From: a virus
Virus record (IMG/VR): IMGVR_UViG_3300032163_000123
Span: 1 to 20,131 of that record
Direction: 5' to 3' (one strand)
DNA length: 20,131 nt
Both the position numbers and the translations under genes were made by a program. Below, piece after piece: positions 10,738 to 20,131 of the stretch. The notes beneath the pieces are model-generated. The model did no database searches. It worked only from the letters and a program-made list of their open reading frames with translations, and had not been told where the DNA came from. Position 1 is the stretch's first letter. The number at the start of each line of letters is the position of its first letter.

Positions 10738-11612
10738 GGAGGCGTCAAGGAATAAACTTTGTAGTTGAACGTGTAGGTTGATCCTGTTCCTAAATTTAGC
10801 AACGAAAGTTGATGCTGTCCGCTTGGATATACGCCTCTATTGATATAAGCAAATAGAGAGTTTGTAATACCTGAATCTGCATATTCAACTTCTCTTGTAC
10901 CGCCAGTCTCGTATACTGAAAATACGAAATATAAATTTGAATCAGACGATCCGAGTAAAATTTTGCCGGTGGTATTATTGTTAACAGCGAGCGTTCCGCT
11001 GGCCACCACGGTCATTGATGGAGTTACTAGAGTCGTTCTGGCGGCGGCGGCGGAGGCTGAATTTACAATCGTGGTCAATGCCGCAGCGCCGTTTACATCA
11101 TCCAACACTGTCCCCATGAAAGCCGAGACAGGCGTTCCCGTGACGGGTGCGCTGGCCCAGATAGCATTACCGGAACTGTCCGCAGCTATAAATTTACCCG
11201 CCCTTGCCGTTGCATCCCCAACCAAATTCTGATCGGTACTCGTTCCTTCCGGTAATTTGATGGAACGATCTAGGGAAGCGTCGAGTTGTTGCTGCACCTG
11301 CCATAAACGGTCGAAGTCATTATCCAGCGTGGTTTCCAGTAGATCACCACCATATTGGTAATCCGTGGCGCGGGATAGGGGCAAGGTTCTTTGAAGCAGG
11401 ACTTGAGCATTATTTACCGGGGCCACTCCAAAAACTACGGTTCCGCCAGTAGGAGAACCCAACCCGGTGATGGTGAAGCCAGATGTCTGTGTTACCCCGT
11501 CAACTTTTACAACCATATCGCCCGCGTCAAGCAGGAAAAAACCATAGGCAAATACGGTTGTAACACCGTTGGCGGTGTGTAGGCTAAAAGGTACTTGAAC
11601 CGAAACTGGCAT
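10734..11612 (-). CDS. Tail fibre with T7 gp17-like N-terminal domain
   Basis: AGAGGTGAATT precedes the ATG. Residues about 1-130 match the T7 tail-fibre attachment domain: FAYGFFLLDAGDMVVKVDG, FTITGLGSPTGGTVVF, then VLLQRTLPLSRATDYQYGGD and LLETTLDNDFDRLWQVQQQL followed by a helical SLDRSIKLP. The rest is Ala/Thr/Ser-rich beta sequence with a C-terminal domain (SGQHQLSLLNLGTG) ending in LTPP. At 292 aa it is far shorter than T7 gp17 (553 aa), so it may be an adaptor that carries the SGNH protein or other receptor-binding units. It lies 14 nt after terL. Confidence 0.88.
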   Translation of the reverse strand: MPVSVQVPFSLHTANGVTTVFAYGFFLLDAGDMVVKVDGVTQTSGFTITGLGSPTGGTVVFGVAPVNNAQVLLQRTLPLSRATDYQYGGDLLETTLDNDFDRLWQVQQQLDASLDRSIKLPEGTSTDQNLVGDATARAGKFIAADSSGNAIWASAPVTGTPVSAFMGTVLDDVNGAAALTTIVNSASAAAARTTLVTPSMTVVASGTLAVNNNTTGKILLGSSDSNLYFVFSVYETGGTREVEYADSGITNSLFAYINRGVYPSGQHQLSLLNLGTGSTYTFNYKVYSLTPP

Positions 11613-11626
11613 AATTCACCTCTACT

Positions 11627-13210
11627 TTAGTGTACATCAAAATTTACCTCGAAACTCCCTGTTCCGGGCCGCCAATCAGGCCGTCCCATGTCAGCTACCC
11701 GGCCAACGATCTGGCCTATCCGGACAGGGGTTTGCTGGATCGCGCCAGCCAAGGCGTCAAGAAAGTCATCCCGTTGATTTTTTACGCGAGGGTTCCAGTC
11801 GCGCATTTGCTTCACGGCTGGCCCTGAAAGCAGGGATTCATGGATATGCAGGAAATTACCGGAAAGCGCCGGTTCGATGTTGAAGATAATGCGCTGCGCC
11901 TTGTTCATCACAGACTGGTCATCCTGAACCGAGCAAATACCTTTTAGGTGTTTCCGCAAAATAGGCGGGACAAAACCACCAGCGCCATTGGTTTCTACCG
12001 TAACAGAGGGCAGATGCAGGGCCAGTACGCTTTCTCGTATGCCAAGACATTGGCTGTCCAATTCTCCGATGACGGCTTTTGCGGCGTGCCAATAAAGATG
12101 ACCCGTGCCATCCGTGAAAACCACACAAAGTACGGAGTCGTCACCAGTCAGCTTCCCAAGGGCGCAATCCCATCGTGCCGCGACTCCGACCATGCGCGTT
12201 TCCCCAATTCTGAGGAAATACTGCCCATTCACTCGTTCGATTTCCACGTCCCCGCTATAAGGGATCAGTCTTTGGGTTTCGAGCCGTGACTGATAAATCG
12301 GACGTGAATCGAGTTGGTACTGAGAATCCCATTCTCCCAGGCCCCGGCATTTTGCCCGACGCTTGGCAATGTCTTGGCGCGTAAACCTTTCCGGCCAAAC
12401 ACAGTCTGCATAAATGTCCACCAAGACACGCGGACATTCCGTGAAGAGAACCATAGTACCAACAACCTTATAATCTATATCTGGCACCAACAGCTTGGAC
12501 GCACGGCCTATCCCCAAGAAGACATATTCCGGGGTAAAGCCTGTCTCAATCCAGTATTCTTTTGCTGGGTTCTCTCGATGATGATGAGAGAACAACGGTA
12601 TTTTGAGCGAGGCCGCGCCTTGTGCAATCTCTTCCTCGTAAACAGAATCAAACGTATGCGGTGTCCCGAGATAACGGGTAATCCCACCCGGAACCAAGAC
12701 ATGCGTTTGCTCCGCCAAGCGAGCGCGTAAGCGTTCCCTCAAGTCGCTGGAAATGATGTTCTTTGGAACTTCGATGTCGTCGTTCTGACACTCATCGGCG
12801 CGTGATGATGTTACGTTCGATAAAATGCCTCTTGCCAGAAAGCTGGAATTTCGTGAATCGTTCTCACTGGCTCCTTCTACCCACCACTGCTGGACATTTA
12901 CATGGTCTGGCAGCAAATCTTCCGTCAGAGGGTGATGACGCAATACGTTCTGGGTGTCGCGTGAAGTCTTGAGCGCCATGCGATCATCCGCGCCTTGATG
13001 CAAGATGCGGTAATTATTATCTATATAAAATTTCCATGCGTTGTACAGCGCCAGTGTGGTGGACTTCGCGCCCCCACGAAAAACCATCAATACCGATTCT
13101 TGATGCGGTTCTTCCATAAAGTCACATATACGGTCGTGGAATTTTGGCACGACCCACCCCATGCGTTCGGCCCATAAGTGGAAAAACTTCTTGAATCCTA
13201 CCTTTCTCAT
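11627..13210 (-). CDS. terL: Terminase large subunit, T7 DNA maturase B type
   Basis: The 527-aa protein begins by overlapping the upstream stop (ATGA). The ATPase half has Walker A FRGGAKST (44-51) and the Walker B region RADECQNDDIEV (Asp144/145, Glu147), with PGGITRYLGTPHTFDSVY in the coupling motif region. The C-terminal nuclease half shows WDCALGKLTGDDSV (first Asp), SVTVETNGAGG and DDFLDALAGAI (last Asp), the three acidic clusters of RNase H-like terminase nucleases. It packages DNA into the prohead and is the most reliable lineage marker in the window. The small subunit is not recognisable here. Confidence 0.93.
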   Translation of the reverse strand: MRKVGFKKFFHLWAERMGWVVPKFHDRICDFMEEPHQESVLMVFRGGAKSTTLALYNAWKFYIDNNYRILHQGADDRMALKTSRDTQNVLRHHPLTEDLLPDHVNVQQWWVEGASENDSRNSSFLARGILSNVTSSRADECQNDDIEVPKNIISSDLRERLRARLAEQTHVLVPGGITRYLGTPHTFDSVYEEEIAQGAASLKIPLFSHHHRENPAKEYWIETGFTPEYVFLGIGRASKLLVPDIDYKVVGTMVLFTECPRVLVDIYADCVWPERFTRQDIAKRRAKCRGLGEWDSQYQLDSRPIYQSRLETQRLIPYSGDVEIERVNGQYFLRIGETRMVGVAARWDCALGKLTGDDSVLCVVFTDGTGHLYWHAAKAVIGELDSQCLGIRESVLALHLPSVTVETNGAGGFVPPILRKHLKGICSVQDDQSVMNKAQRIIFNIEPALSGNFLHIHESLLSGPAVKQMRDWNPRVKNQRDDFLDALAGAIQQTPVRIGQIVGRVADMGRPDWRPGTGSFEVNFDVH

Positions 13211-16200
13211 TTTTTCTTCCAGATAGTTTCCGGACTGAAATCAGGCATCCGTGATGGAGCATGTTCACCGGGACGCCAATAAAAATTCTGATCTGATAGC
13301 TTCTTGGTGCGATCTTCTATACGCTTGGAATATCCCGGATTGGCCCATTCCTGCATGTCATTCACGATTCCGCGCTGGATAGCGGCTCGTGTCCACCACA
13401 GGTTCAGCAGTGGTGTATTGCGCGAGGCAAAATTGATGGCCTCTGCTTTCCAATGTGTTTTCTCTCCCCGCTGCCATTCCATGGCATTTCCTAGCGTCAG
13501 GCCCACCAAGTCACTGGCGAAGCCCATCATGGGATTGTTACTTTTGAAAAACTGACTATCCCCTGTTGGGGTTTCTGATCCAGCGGCATAGATAGTATCG
13601 CCCAACCATCCTAAACCTCCCGACTGAGCCAAGGCCCGAGCGAAAAATCTAGGATCGCGCATGTTATAGGGGTCTTTGCCATCGCGAACCGCTTTTAACT
13701 GCGCCGAGAGAGTGCCTAACGCCAAGGCCAAGGCCGCGTAGGAGGCCATATACAGTATTTTCCCGGATCCGGGTTTCATTTCGGACATGCGCCGTAAATG
13801 CCGCGTGATAATGGCTAGAGGGAATGATGTGAACATCCACATGGCGCGGGCGATTTCGCCCTGAATCTCACCGGGTCTACCGGCGGATTTGATGAAGGTT
13901 CTAGTAGTCAAGTCAGGTTCGGTCGAAGCGAAGTGCGCTTCGTCCTCCACCATTCCCAAGAATCTGGAAACAGCCTGCGTGCGTGCCTGATAAATTTCCA
14001 CGCTCAGTTTTTTATCGGTCTGATTTGAAATGGTCTCCATAGTCTGCTCTCTGGCTGTGGAACGCTGTTCCGACCGCGTAATGAAAGCCTCCATGTCTCC
14101 TTTCAGATCTTCTATCTTTGAAAGCGTTTCTTTGTCCATCCCCTTGAACAGACCGGACTCATCGCTAAAAGCCTCCTTGATCTGTTTTTCAAGATCTGCA
14201 ATCTTGGCTTCTCTGTCGCCTATCTTCTTGCCTAGACTCTCCCCAAGCCAACCACGCTTATCAGAGAACTTTGTTGTTGTTTCGGCTATTTTTTTGTTCC
14301 TACCGTATTTCCCGGAAGCCCGACCACGGCGCTCTGCTTCCAGCACATCGAGAAATTTGACAGTCGCTTTATCCGTGGATAGAAAAGCCAGAATTTCGTT
14401 TTCTGTTTTTGCCATGTCGATGGCTTCGCTTGCGCGGGTCTTCAGGGAATCCAACCATTGCACGAGCTTTCCCGTCTTTCCGCCAACAATCAGTTTTTGC
14501 TCGACAAGACGCTTTCTCAGACTGTCGATGCGGTCATTCAATTTTGTTTCGCGGGCAGAGACCCATGCGGTTTCTTCGGCGTTACGCTCAGACAGCCTGG
14601 TAAGGCGTCTGGCCGCTTCCTGTCGAATCTCTGTAAGCCGTTCGCCGATGATCGGGGAAATGTCCTCATCGCTTACCCGTGCGATGGTGTCACGAGTAAT
14701 GGTTTCGTCCCCGTCCATGTGCATGGTTTCCGCTTTCTGCCAGATAGCGTAGTCTTGCGGGGTGACTCCCTTTGACTGTAAGAACTGCTGGTTCTTGATG
14801 GACAGCTTTTCCCATTCGGCTGTGCGTGTCCACGTCGTCATAACCTTGCTGATGAGTGTCATGGCGGCATTGCGGATGATGTCCGTCATCTGCTGCGCTC
14901 CCTGCGCCATTTGCGTCAGGTGACTTAATTTATGGAAGGTTTCCGATGTGATGTCATCGGCATAACGCGCTACATTCCTTATCATGGAATCCGGCATCAT
15001 GCCTTGATGTGCTAATTCTGTTTCGCGTTTACTCTTGCCAAAGGACTGGAGCAAGTGTTTCGCCATGGTATCGGCGTCCAACCCAAGGGTTCTCCCCATC
15101 ATGGCGAAAGTTCCGAGATCGAACGGTTGAGACAGAATGTTGGATTGCAAAATGGCGGCGGTGAGAAACATGCGGGAACTTCCCATGGCTCCGGCTAATT
15201 TGCCATCCATGGGCATATCGTACATGCCGTTCAGATTGTCCCATTGGCGTTGCGGCGTAACCCACAACTGATATTTGTTGCCTTTCTTGGATTTGCCTTT
15301 GTCCAGTTTTTCGGACAGGCTCAACATCTGGCTATAAACCGCTTCCTTGTTGGTGCCAAAGGTTTCCAGCATCACAATGTCATGGCTCATTTTCTGAACC
15401 ATCTTTTGCAGTTGCCAATGGAACGAACCTTCGCCAACCAATTTATTGTAAGCAATCTCTCCTTCGGCTCCCTTTATATGAAACTCCCGGTGCATGGAAA
15501 GCCCCGACCCGCGAACCGGAGAGGATGGGTCGTTCTTGGTAGCCCCACGGCTGACCTTGGTCTGGTAGATGTCTTTCAAAATTTCCGTCAACTTGGCGTC
15601 ACTTTTTAAAGAACCATCGTTCTCACGGTAGTAATCGCGGTTGGCGTATTTCAACCCAAAATCAACAAAACCCTGCTCGCCCAATTTCCTGAGTTTGACC
15701 ACATCCTCAGACCGTGGCATGTAGGGATAATCCAACTTGCCAATCTGCGCCCCGGCATCGTTCATCCTCAGACGTTGATTCTCCACCCAATCTTTGATGA
15801 CTTTCGCGGCGCGTAACATTTCCGGTTCACCAACACCATCATGGTAGGCTTTGCGTAAAGCATCATCCGCTGCCGGGTCGCCCATCAAACGCCAATATTT
15901 GGGCGCGACTTGCTGCATCGCGTTCAGTAAAGTGGCGTAATTATTACGAGATTCACCCTGTGTCTGAATATAGACTTGGTTCATCCTGTCGATTAAAGAA
16001 ACCGTTGACGAGTTATCCTCCTTTGGGAAACGAGCACGCCTTACCTCAGACATCTGATTAAGGAGATCGAGGTTTGCCGAGGCTTTATTGAGATTGCTTT
16101 CTGAAAGCAAGCGGGCCTGCGTGGCCTCTATGCGAATTTTCTTCGCTGATTCTTCGATGGCGAATTTCAATCGGCCTTGCTCTGAAAGCTGCGATACCTT

Positions 16201-16329
16201 CTCTGGATTTTCGATGGCATTGAGGCGCATCTGCTTGGTTATCCGTTCTTCCAGACGCGCCGCCTGTTCTTGGCTCACCGGCTTCCCGGAGGCTTTGGAT
16301 AGTTCTTTGGCGCACAGTTTTATATTCAT
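13207..16329 (-). CDS. Giant internal virion / DNA ejection protein (1040 aa)
   Basis: This very long helical protein has extended coiled coil (about 560-800: TRLSERNAEETAWVSARETK, LNDRIDSLRKRLVEQK, EKQIKEAFSDE). The C-terminal region is conserved-looking, with FIKSAGRPGEIQGEIARAMW, FTSFPLAIITRHLRRMSEMK, a hydrophobic YMASYAALALALGTL and GKDPYNMRDPRFFARALAQS GGLGW. This order is seen at the end of the large internal-core proteins of T7-like podoviruses, which form the channel for DNA entry. I see no N-terminal lytic transglycosylase motif such as T7 gp16 has. It lies between a 409-aa companion and terL, with ATGA overlaps at both ends. Confidence 0.8.
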   Translation of the reverse strand: MNIKLCAKELSKASGKPVSQEQAARLEERITKQMRLNAIENPEKVSQLSEQGRLKFAIEESAKKIRIEATQARLLSESNLNKASANLDLLNQMSEVRRARFPKEDNSSTVSLIDRMNQVYIQTQGESRNNYATLLNAMQQVAPKYWRLMGDPAADDALRKAYHDGVGEPEMLRAAKVIKDWVENQRLRMNDAGAQIGKLDYPYMPRSEDVVKLRKLGEQGFVDFGLKYANRDYYRENDGSLKSDAKLTEILKDIYQTKVSRGATKNDPSSPVRGSGLSMHREFHIKGAEGEIAYNKLVGEGSFHWQLQKMVQKMSHDIVMLETFGTNKEAVYSQMLSLSEKLDKGKSKKGNKYQLWVTPQRQWDNLNGMYDMPMDGKLAGAMGSSRMFLTAAILQSNILSQPFDLGTFAMMGRTLGLDADTMAKHLLQSFGKSKRETELAHQGMMPDSMIRNVARYADDITSETFHKLSHLTQMAQGAQQMTDIIRNAAMTLISKVMTTWTRTAEWEKLSIKNQQFLQSKGVTPQDYAIWQKAETMHMDGDETITRDTIARVSDEDISPIIGERLTEIRQEAARRLTRLSERNAEETAWVSARETKLNDRIDSLRKRLVEQKLIVGGKTGKLVQWLDSLKTRASEAIDMAKTENEILAFLSTDKATVKFLDVLEAERRGRASGKYGRNKKIAETTTKFSDKRGWLGESLGKKIGDREAKIADLEKQIKEAFSDESGLFKGMDKETLSKIEDLKGDMEAFITRSEQRSTAREQTMETISNQTDKKLSVEIYQARTQAVSRFLGMVEDEAHFASTEPDLTTRTFIKSAGRPGEIQGEIARAMWMFTSFPLAIITRHLRRMSEMKPGSGKILYMASYAALALALGTLSAQLKAVRDGKDPYNMRDPRFFARALAQSGGLGWLGDTIYAAGSETPTGDSQFFKSNNPMMGFASDLVGLTLGNAMEWQRGEKTHWKAEAINFASRNTPLLNLWWTRAAIQRGIVNDMQEWANPGYSKRIEDRTKKLSDQNFYWRPGEHAPSRMPDFSPETIWKKK

Positions 16330-17555
16330 GGGGCATTACTCTGGATGCAAGACAACAGGTCGGATGACTCCAGCAACTCCGCTTCGGAATTGGCCTTGGC
16401 CTCGAATTCGGTCAACACCGAATCTGCATCTTGTGGAGAAATCAATCTTTGTTCTCCCGTCAGCGGGTCTTGAAATGGCATGAGTGCCGGAGGTTTTTCT
16501 GTTTTGAGCCTGAGAGGCAGAGGTTCGACGGAAAATAAAACGTCTTTCTGCACAGAAGAATTTTCTTCATTGATGGCCTTGCTTACTTCGGTCTCTGGCA
16601 GTGGAATGAATTTCGTTCCCTGCATTTCTTGGGCCACATCTACCTTCTTCCCTTCATTGATTTGGTCTATGGCTTTCTTTAAGGCATCCACAGCCCCCTG
16701 TTGGGAATGGACATCCGCAGGTAGTCCGGGGCCGGACTCGCTGGCGCTGTGGTTGTTGATAATAGTGCTTACCGCATCGTCGAGCGCGGATTTTTGAACG
16801 GCTTTACCGCCAATGTAATGCAATGTGCCGAAGGCCAAACCCAAGGCCGTGTCCACCAGAGAAGATTCGACCGAAGGCCCATACTGTTCGGCTAAGTCTG
16901 GGTGTCCGTTTGCTTTCAGCATTTCCGACATTGCCACGCGACTGAGAGAACCAATGACATTATTGACTCCCACGGCGCTTGCCAGATTCACAATCAAGCC
17001 CTTGCCGAATACGGCAGGAACACCAGCGCCCACCGCCATGGTGGCCCCTTGCAAGAGTCCTCCGGCCAAAGCGACATTAGAACTTGCTCCGGCGTCCACC
17101 AGATCGGTTCCGGTTTTCATGGTGGTAGTGGCAACCAGAGCTCCTACTCCCGCCAAGGGGTTTACGGCGGCAAGACCTATAGGGGCGATCCCGCGAGCCA
17201 AGGAATACATAGTTTCCCCACCAAGGGTATATTCTTCAGGACGCGGAACCAAAACCTTATCCACGGCCTTGGAGGCTGTGTCCATGAGGGAGAAATACTT
17301 GTCTTGTAAACTGGTCTGTCGTTCTCCTGTGACATTGGAAAGCATGAAGTCAGCAGAGATAGGGGCGACAGCAGTCGCCATGCCCATTCCTTTTAAAACC
17401 AGATCACCAATGCCACTGGCAAGCCCAAGGGCTGTGCCTGTAACAATTCCTGTCGGTCTAAAATGGCTCTTGTCGTTCGGATCGTCTGGTGGAAGTGATG
17501 GACCTAGACGACTCCATTCTTCACGAAAGTCGCCAAATGCATCAATTTCGCTCAT
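16326..17555 (-). CDS. Internal virion / ejection protein (409 aa)
   Basis: The protein begins MSEIDAFGDFREEWSRLG. Residues about 37-260 are Gly/Ala-rich and hydrophobic (GTALGLASGIGDLVLKGMGM, GIAPIGLAAVNPLAGVGALV, NVALAGGLLQGATMAVGAGV), typical of membrane-inserting phage ejection proteins. The C-terminal third is polar and probably disordered or helical (KAIDQINEGKKVDVAQEMQG, EFEAKANSEAELLESSD). Neighbours on both sides overlap by ATGA, placing it with the other core proteins. Length and composition fit a T7 gp15/gp16 partner; sequence similarity cannot be judged by eye. Confidence 0.72.
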   Translation of the reverse strand: MSEIDAFGDFREEWSRLGPSLPPDDPNDKSHFRPTGIVTGTALGLASGIGDLVLKGMGMATAVAPISADFMLSNVTGERQTSLQDKYFSLMDTASKAVDKVLVPRPEEYTLGGETMYSLARGIAPIGLAAVNPLAGVGALVATTTMKTGTDLVDAGASSNVALAGGLLQGATMAVGAGVPAVFGKGLIVNLASAVGVNNVIGSLSRVAMSEMLKANGHPDLAEQYGPSVESSLVDTALGLAFGTLHYIGGKAVQKSALDDAVSTIINNHSASESGPGLPADVHSQQGAVDALKKAIDQINEGKKVDVAQEMQGTKFIPLPETEVSKAINEENSSVQKDVLFSVEPLPLRLKTEKPPALMPFQDPLTGEQRLISPQDADSVLTEFEAKANSEAELLESSDLLSCIQSNAP

Positions 17556-19603
17556 CTACCTGCCCCACTCCAGAGTGGTTCCTTTATTTTCTGGTTACGA
17601 AGTTCCGTTTTTGGTGACAGAGTAAGGGAAATATCTTTTCCAGACTTATCTGTTACAGGACGTGTTCCCACATCAACCGCATAGCGTATGTTTCCGGAAT
17701 TATCTGGTGGCAACCTCCTTAATTGATAAGCGGGCCATGCGTTCGTTCGAGTCTCGGACAGACCCCGCGTCGTTACTTCATGCACGAAAGCCGCAGTAAC
17801 TTGATCGTTGAATTCTGAAGTGGACATGCCTAATGGCATTATGGTGTTTTTGCCATGAAAATTGTCTACTTCCCCGATTGTGGCTTTCATGGATGCTTTA
17901 ATAGCATCCGTTTCTATTTGTCCCGCACCACCGTTTTTGGTGATATTGACCCCGACAGAATGGGCTTTGATAAGCTGAAGGGCAAGATCAACCAGTTCCG
18001 GATGCGATGCGAACATATCCCCATAGTATCTTGAAAAATCATCACGAATAATTCTGTCTTCAGGAAGACCAAACAGCTTTATCGGCTTGCCATCTTCTCC
18101 CGCCACGGCTTTGGTTTTATTCAATAAGCGATTCCCCACCAATAGCAACTGTCCTGCTTCACCCCCAATTAGTCCGGCATATGCGATGACGGGAGAGTCC
18201 TTGGATATTTGCTGCATGATGCTACGGAACACGTATGGCGTCCCGGCGTTCTGGCTCAACGCCTGTAGTCCCCTGATTTGTTCATTCGAGGACATGCCTT
18301 CCAGTTGAAAAGCGGCATCACGGGCATCCGCTGCTTTCAAATAGTTAGGATGGACACCGGGTATTTTCCCGCGTAACGCATCGACGCTGATTACTCTGTC
18401 TTGCAATCTAGCCGTGGTCTCCATGTCTGGCGTGAACAGGTCTCCAAGAGGGAGGGATTCGTTTCCGGTTTTTGTTTCTAAATAGGTAACAGGGTCCAAC
18501 GCTCGTTGCGCGGATTCTTTCTTGAAACGAGCAGCTAAAATATCGAGACGCAATCTTTCTTTAATGTCGGTAACACCTTGTGTATCCTGTTTGGCGTATT
18601 GCTCATCAATCCAGTTGGCATTTTCAGCATCGGAGAAATTTCTCCTTGCTTGAACCACTGTTTCCACGCCCTGCATTTTTTTGAAGTCTTCTTCCGAAGG
18701 CGTACCTTGAACATCACGTTGAAGTTTCGCCATTACCTCTGGCTTTAAGGTAACGCCATTGGCGATAACATTCTCATATTGGTTTAATGCATTGGTTCCC
18801 GTCATTTCTTTTTTGAGCAAGGCGTGTTCATTCCTATACTCTATAGTTTGGCGTGCCCGGAGAGATTCGTTCAGGGCGGCAATACGCTGCTGCGGGTCAA
18901 TCTTGCCTTTGTAATAATCCCCATTCAAATCTTCTATGATTTGATCCAAAGGCTTGGTGCTGGTTCCGCGCTCCACATTGACAATCCTGCCGTGAGCATC
19001 CAGCGACCACATCTTATCTATTTGATCGCGTAATCTTGCCTCTGGGATTTCTCCACTCCGCGCCATATCCGCCAGTCCTTCCACTTGTTTTACCAAGTCT
19101 TCTGTCTTGACATTCGGCATCCCTATCTGTTTTGCAATAGAGTCAACGGTACGTAAATAATTCGCCTCCACCTCCTGTTTCCGCGAACGCTCTAAAGCCG
19201 GTTGGAGTATCCCTACGTCCTGTTTTTGAGCTATGTTGGCGTTATGGGTGGCGAGAACGTCCGCGTGTTCTGGAGGAATCTGTTTGTCGTAGTGTTCAAA
19301 TATTTTGTCACGGCTGGTCTGCCACTCCTGCAATACCTGTTCTCTGGGGTCGCCACGATCCAATTGTTGTGCGGAACCCATGGTCATTTCAGCCATGGTG
19401 GTGTATTTTTCCGCCATCAAGGCGGTAGTCCGTGAAATACGCGCCTTTTTTTCTTCGTAGGCGCTGGTTTCGGCAACGGTCGCCAAGGCTCCGCCAAGTT
19501 TCGATACGGCACTACCTACCGCACCGGCTGACCCCACATCCACGCTGACGTTGGATGCGGGTTCAGGAAGGATTGCGCCAAATTCTCCGCGAGGGATTAT
19601 CAT
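17552..19603 (-). CDS. Internal virion / ejection protein (683 aa)
   Basis: The protein is soluble and mainly helical. Its start MIIPRGEFGAILPEPASNVS is followed by a GSAGAVGSAVSKLGGALATV segment and long charged helices (EEKKARISRTTALMAEKYT, LQPALERSRKQEVEANYL). The length and the all-alpha charged middle resemble T7 gp15-type core proteins (747 aa), which line the ejection channel. It overlaps the gp14-like gene upstream and the 409-aa gene downstream by ATGA. No enzymatic motif is visible. Confidence 0.75.
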   Translation of the reverse strand: MIIPRGEFGAILPEPASNVSVDVGSAGAVGSAVSKLGGALATVAETSAYEEKKARISRTTALMAEKYTTMAEMTMGSAQQLDRGDPREQVLQEWQTSRDKIFEHYDKQIPPEHADVLATHNANIAQKQDVGILQPALERSRKQEVEANYLRTVDSIAKQIGMPNVKTEDLVKQVEGLADMARSGEIPEARLRDQIDKMWSLDAHGRIVNVERGTSTKPLDQIIEDLNGDYYKGKIDPQQRIAALNESLRARQTIEYRNEHALLKKEMTGTNALNQYENVIANGVTLKPEVMAKLQRDVQGTPSEEDFKKMQGVETVVQARRNFSDAENANWIDEQYAKQDTQGVTDIKERLRLDILAARFKKESAQRALDPVTYLETKTGNESLPLGDLFTPDMETTARLQDRVISVDALRGKIPGVHPNYLKAADARDAAFQLEGMSSNEQIRGLQALSQNAGTPYVFRSIMQQISKDSPVIAYAGLIGGEAGQLLLVGNRLLNKTKAVAGEDGKPIKLFGLPEDRIIRDDFSRYYGDMFASHPELVDLALQLIKAHSVGVNITKNGGAGQIETDAIKASMKATIGEVDNFHGKNTIMPLGMSTSEFNDQVTAAFVHEVTTRGLSETRTNAWPAYQLRRLPPDNSGNIRYAVDVGTRPVTDKSGKDISLTLSPKTELRNQKIKEPLWSGAGR

Positions 19604-20109
19604 CGTCTGAATGCCGAACTGCCGTAAATACTCAATGCCGAACTGGCGGCCCCCATATACCCTGCTGTCATTTCAGATTTCGCGCTGTCCCGATAAATAG
19701 AGGCTTGCGTATCAAGCTGCATACCGCGCTGCTCGCCTTGCATCAGGGTGTAATAAATATCCGCATCGCTGCGCTGCTGGATGTCTGTGCTTACAATATT
19801 ACTCAGATCGGAACCCAAGTCTACCCCACTAGCGGCCAAGGCGGCCTGTGCCGAAGACTTGGTGGCACCGACAGCTTGGCGTAATTTCATCGCCCTGACT
19901 TTAGCGGCTTCACGTTGCTGGCGGGATAACTCTTCTTCGGCGGCAGCCTGTTCTTTTCTGGCTTTGCTATTGGCGCGACCACTCATAATGCTTCCCGCCA
20001 CGCTTAACCCAATGGCGGCCCATCCTACCGGCCCCATTGCTGCAAGGGGAGCCAAACTTGCCCCGGTAGAAGCGGCTCCCATGGTTGTTTCGGTGTCTAC
20101 TAAGGCCAT
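19600..20109 (-). CDS. Internal virion protein, gp14-like
   Basis: GAGG lies 5 nt before the ATG. The 169-aa protein has a Gly/Ala hydrophobic stretch (LAAMGPVGWAAIGLSVAGSI, about 22-41) and then a basic/charged coiled coil (NSKARKEQAAAEEELSRQQ, EAAKVRAMKLRQA). An AQAALAASGVDLGSDLS motif follows, and it ends SSALSIYGSSAFRR. Small membrane-active proteins of this plan head the ejection-protein cluster in T7-like podoviruses (T7 gp14, 196 aa). It is the first gene of the late operon visible here; its promoter must lie outside the window or farther upstream. Confidence 0.8.
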   Translation of the reverse strand: MALVDTETTMGAASTGASLAPLAAMGPVGWAAIGLSVAGSIMSGRANSKARKEQAAAEEELSRQQREAAKVRAMKLRQAVGATKSSAQAALAASGVDLGSDLSNIVSTDIQQRSDADIYYTLMQGEQRGMQLDTQASIYRDSAKSEMTAGYMGAASSALSIYGSSAFRR

Positions 20110-20131
20110 AAATCCTCTATTCGTTTACCGT

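Noticed and set aside
14030-14752. Plus-strand frame of 240 codons
   Set aside because: It is antisense to the coiled-coil region of the 1040-aa ejection protein, is Ser/Arg-rich and has no ribosome site; it is a shadow frame.
16825-17625. Plus-strand frame of 266 codons
   Set aside because: It is antisense to the Gly/Ala-rich 409-aa ejection protein. Low-complexity composition and lack of operon context mark it as a shadow frame.

Overview
The window is phage DNA, most likely from a podovirus with a T7-type virion that infects a Gram-negative bacterium. Three things support this: a T7-type large terminase next to a T7 gp17-like tail-fibre N-terminus, a run of very long internal-virion (DNA ejection) proteins, and a secreted PagL-like lipid A deacylase homologue that would only make sense with an outer membrane. 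No integrase, capsid, portal or RNA polymerase lies in the window, so lifestyle and host genus cannot be fixed. Recombination genes (ERF plus YqaJ exonuclease) beside a divergent HTH regulator resemble temperate-phage early regions, but this is only suggestive.

Layout. (1) 1-839, minus: start of a superfamily II helicase, a short PD-(D/E)XK-like nuclease that appears cut off, and a double zinc-ribbon protein, behind a promoter at about 894-921. (2) 840-2134, a compact regulatory region. It holds inverted repeats, a possible plus-strand small RNA (about 1290-1382) with its own promoter and terminator, two exact 61-bp tandem repeats that carry the tRNA 3' end and a terminator, a tRNA-Trp, and a minus-strand operon of microproteins (Trp-rich 46 aa, 31 aa) behind a 62-aa HTH protein. 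Divergent promoters at 2038-2100 serve this operon and the plus-strand early genes. (3) 2135-5486, plus: ERF annealing protein, YqaJ exonuclease, a membrane/coiled-coil protein flanked by 25-bp direct repeats, a structured leader RNA, a MazG-like pyrophosphohydrolase and several small early proteins, one apparently frameshifted. (4) 20109-5504, minus: one long, tightly coupled late operon, read right to left. It encodes four internal virion/ejection proteins, TerL, tail fibre, a 31-aa microprotein, the PagL-like protein, tail-associated proteins including an SGNH hydrolase, and a lysis/exit cassette (coiled-coil/TM protein, DUF5675, secreted SNase-like nuclease, 3TM-type holin, 52-aa basic coiled coil).

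Functionally, the early plus arm would provide homologous recombination and nucleotide-pool functions, the left minus arm DNA replication or repair, and the late minus operon packaging, genome ejection, host-surface recognition and modification, and lysis. Most junctions in the late operon are ATGA overlaps, which implies translational coupling. The most unusual material lies in the 0.8-2.1 kb regulatory region and the 4.05-4.27 kb leader, where several elements do not match any named class I recognise.
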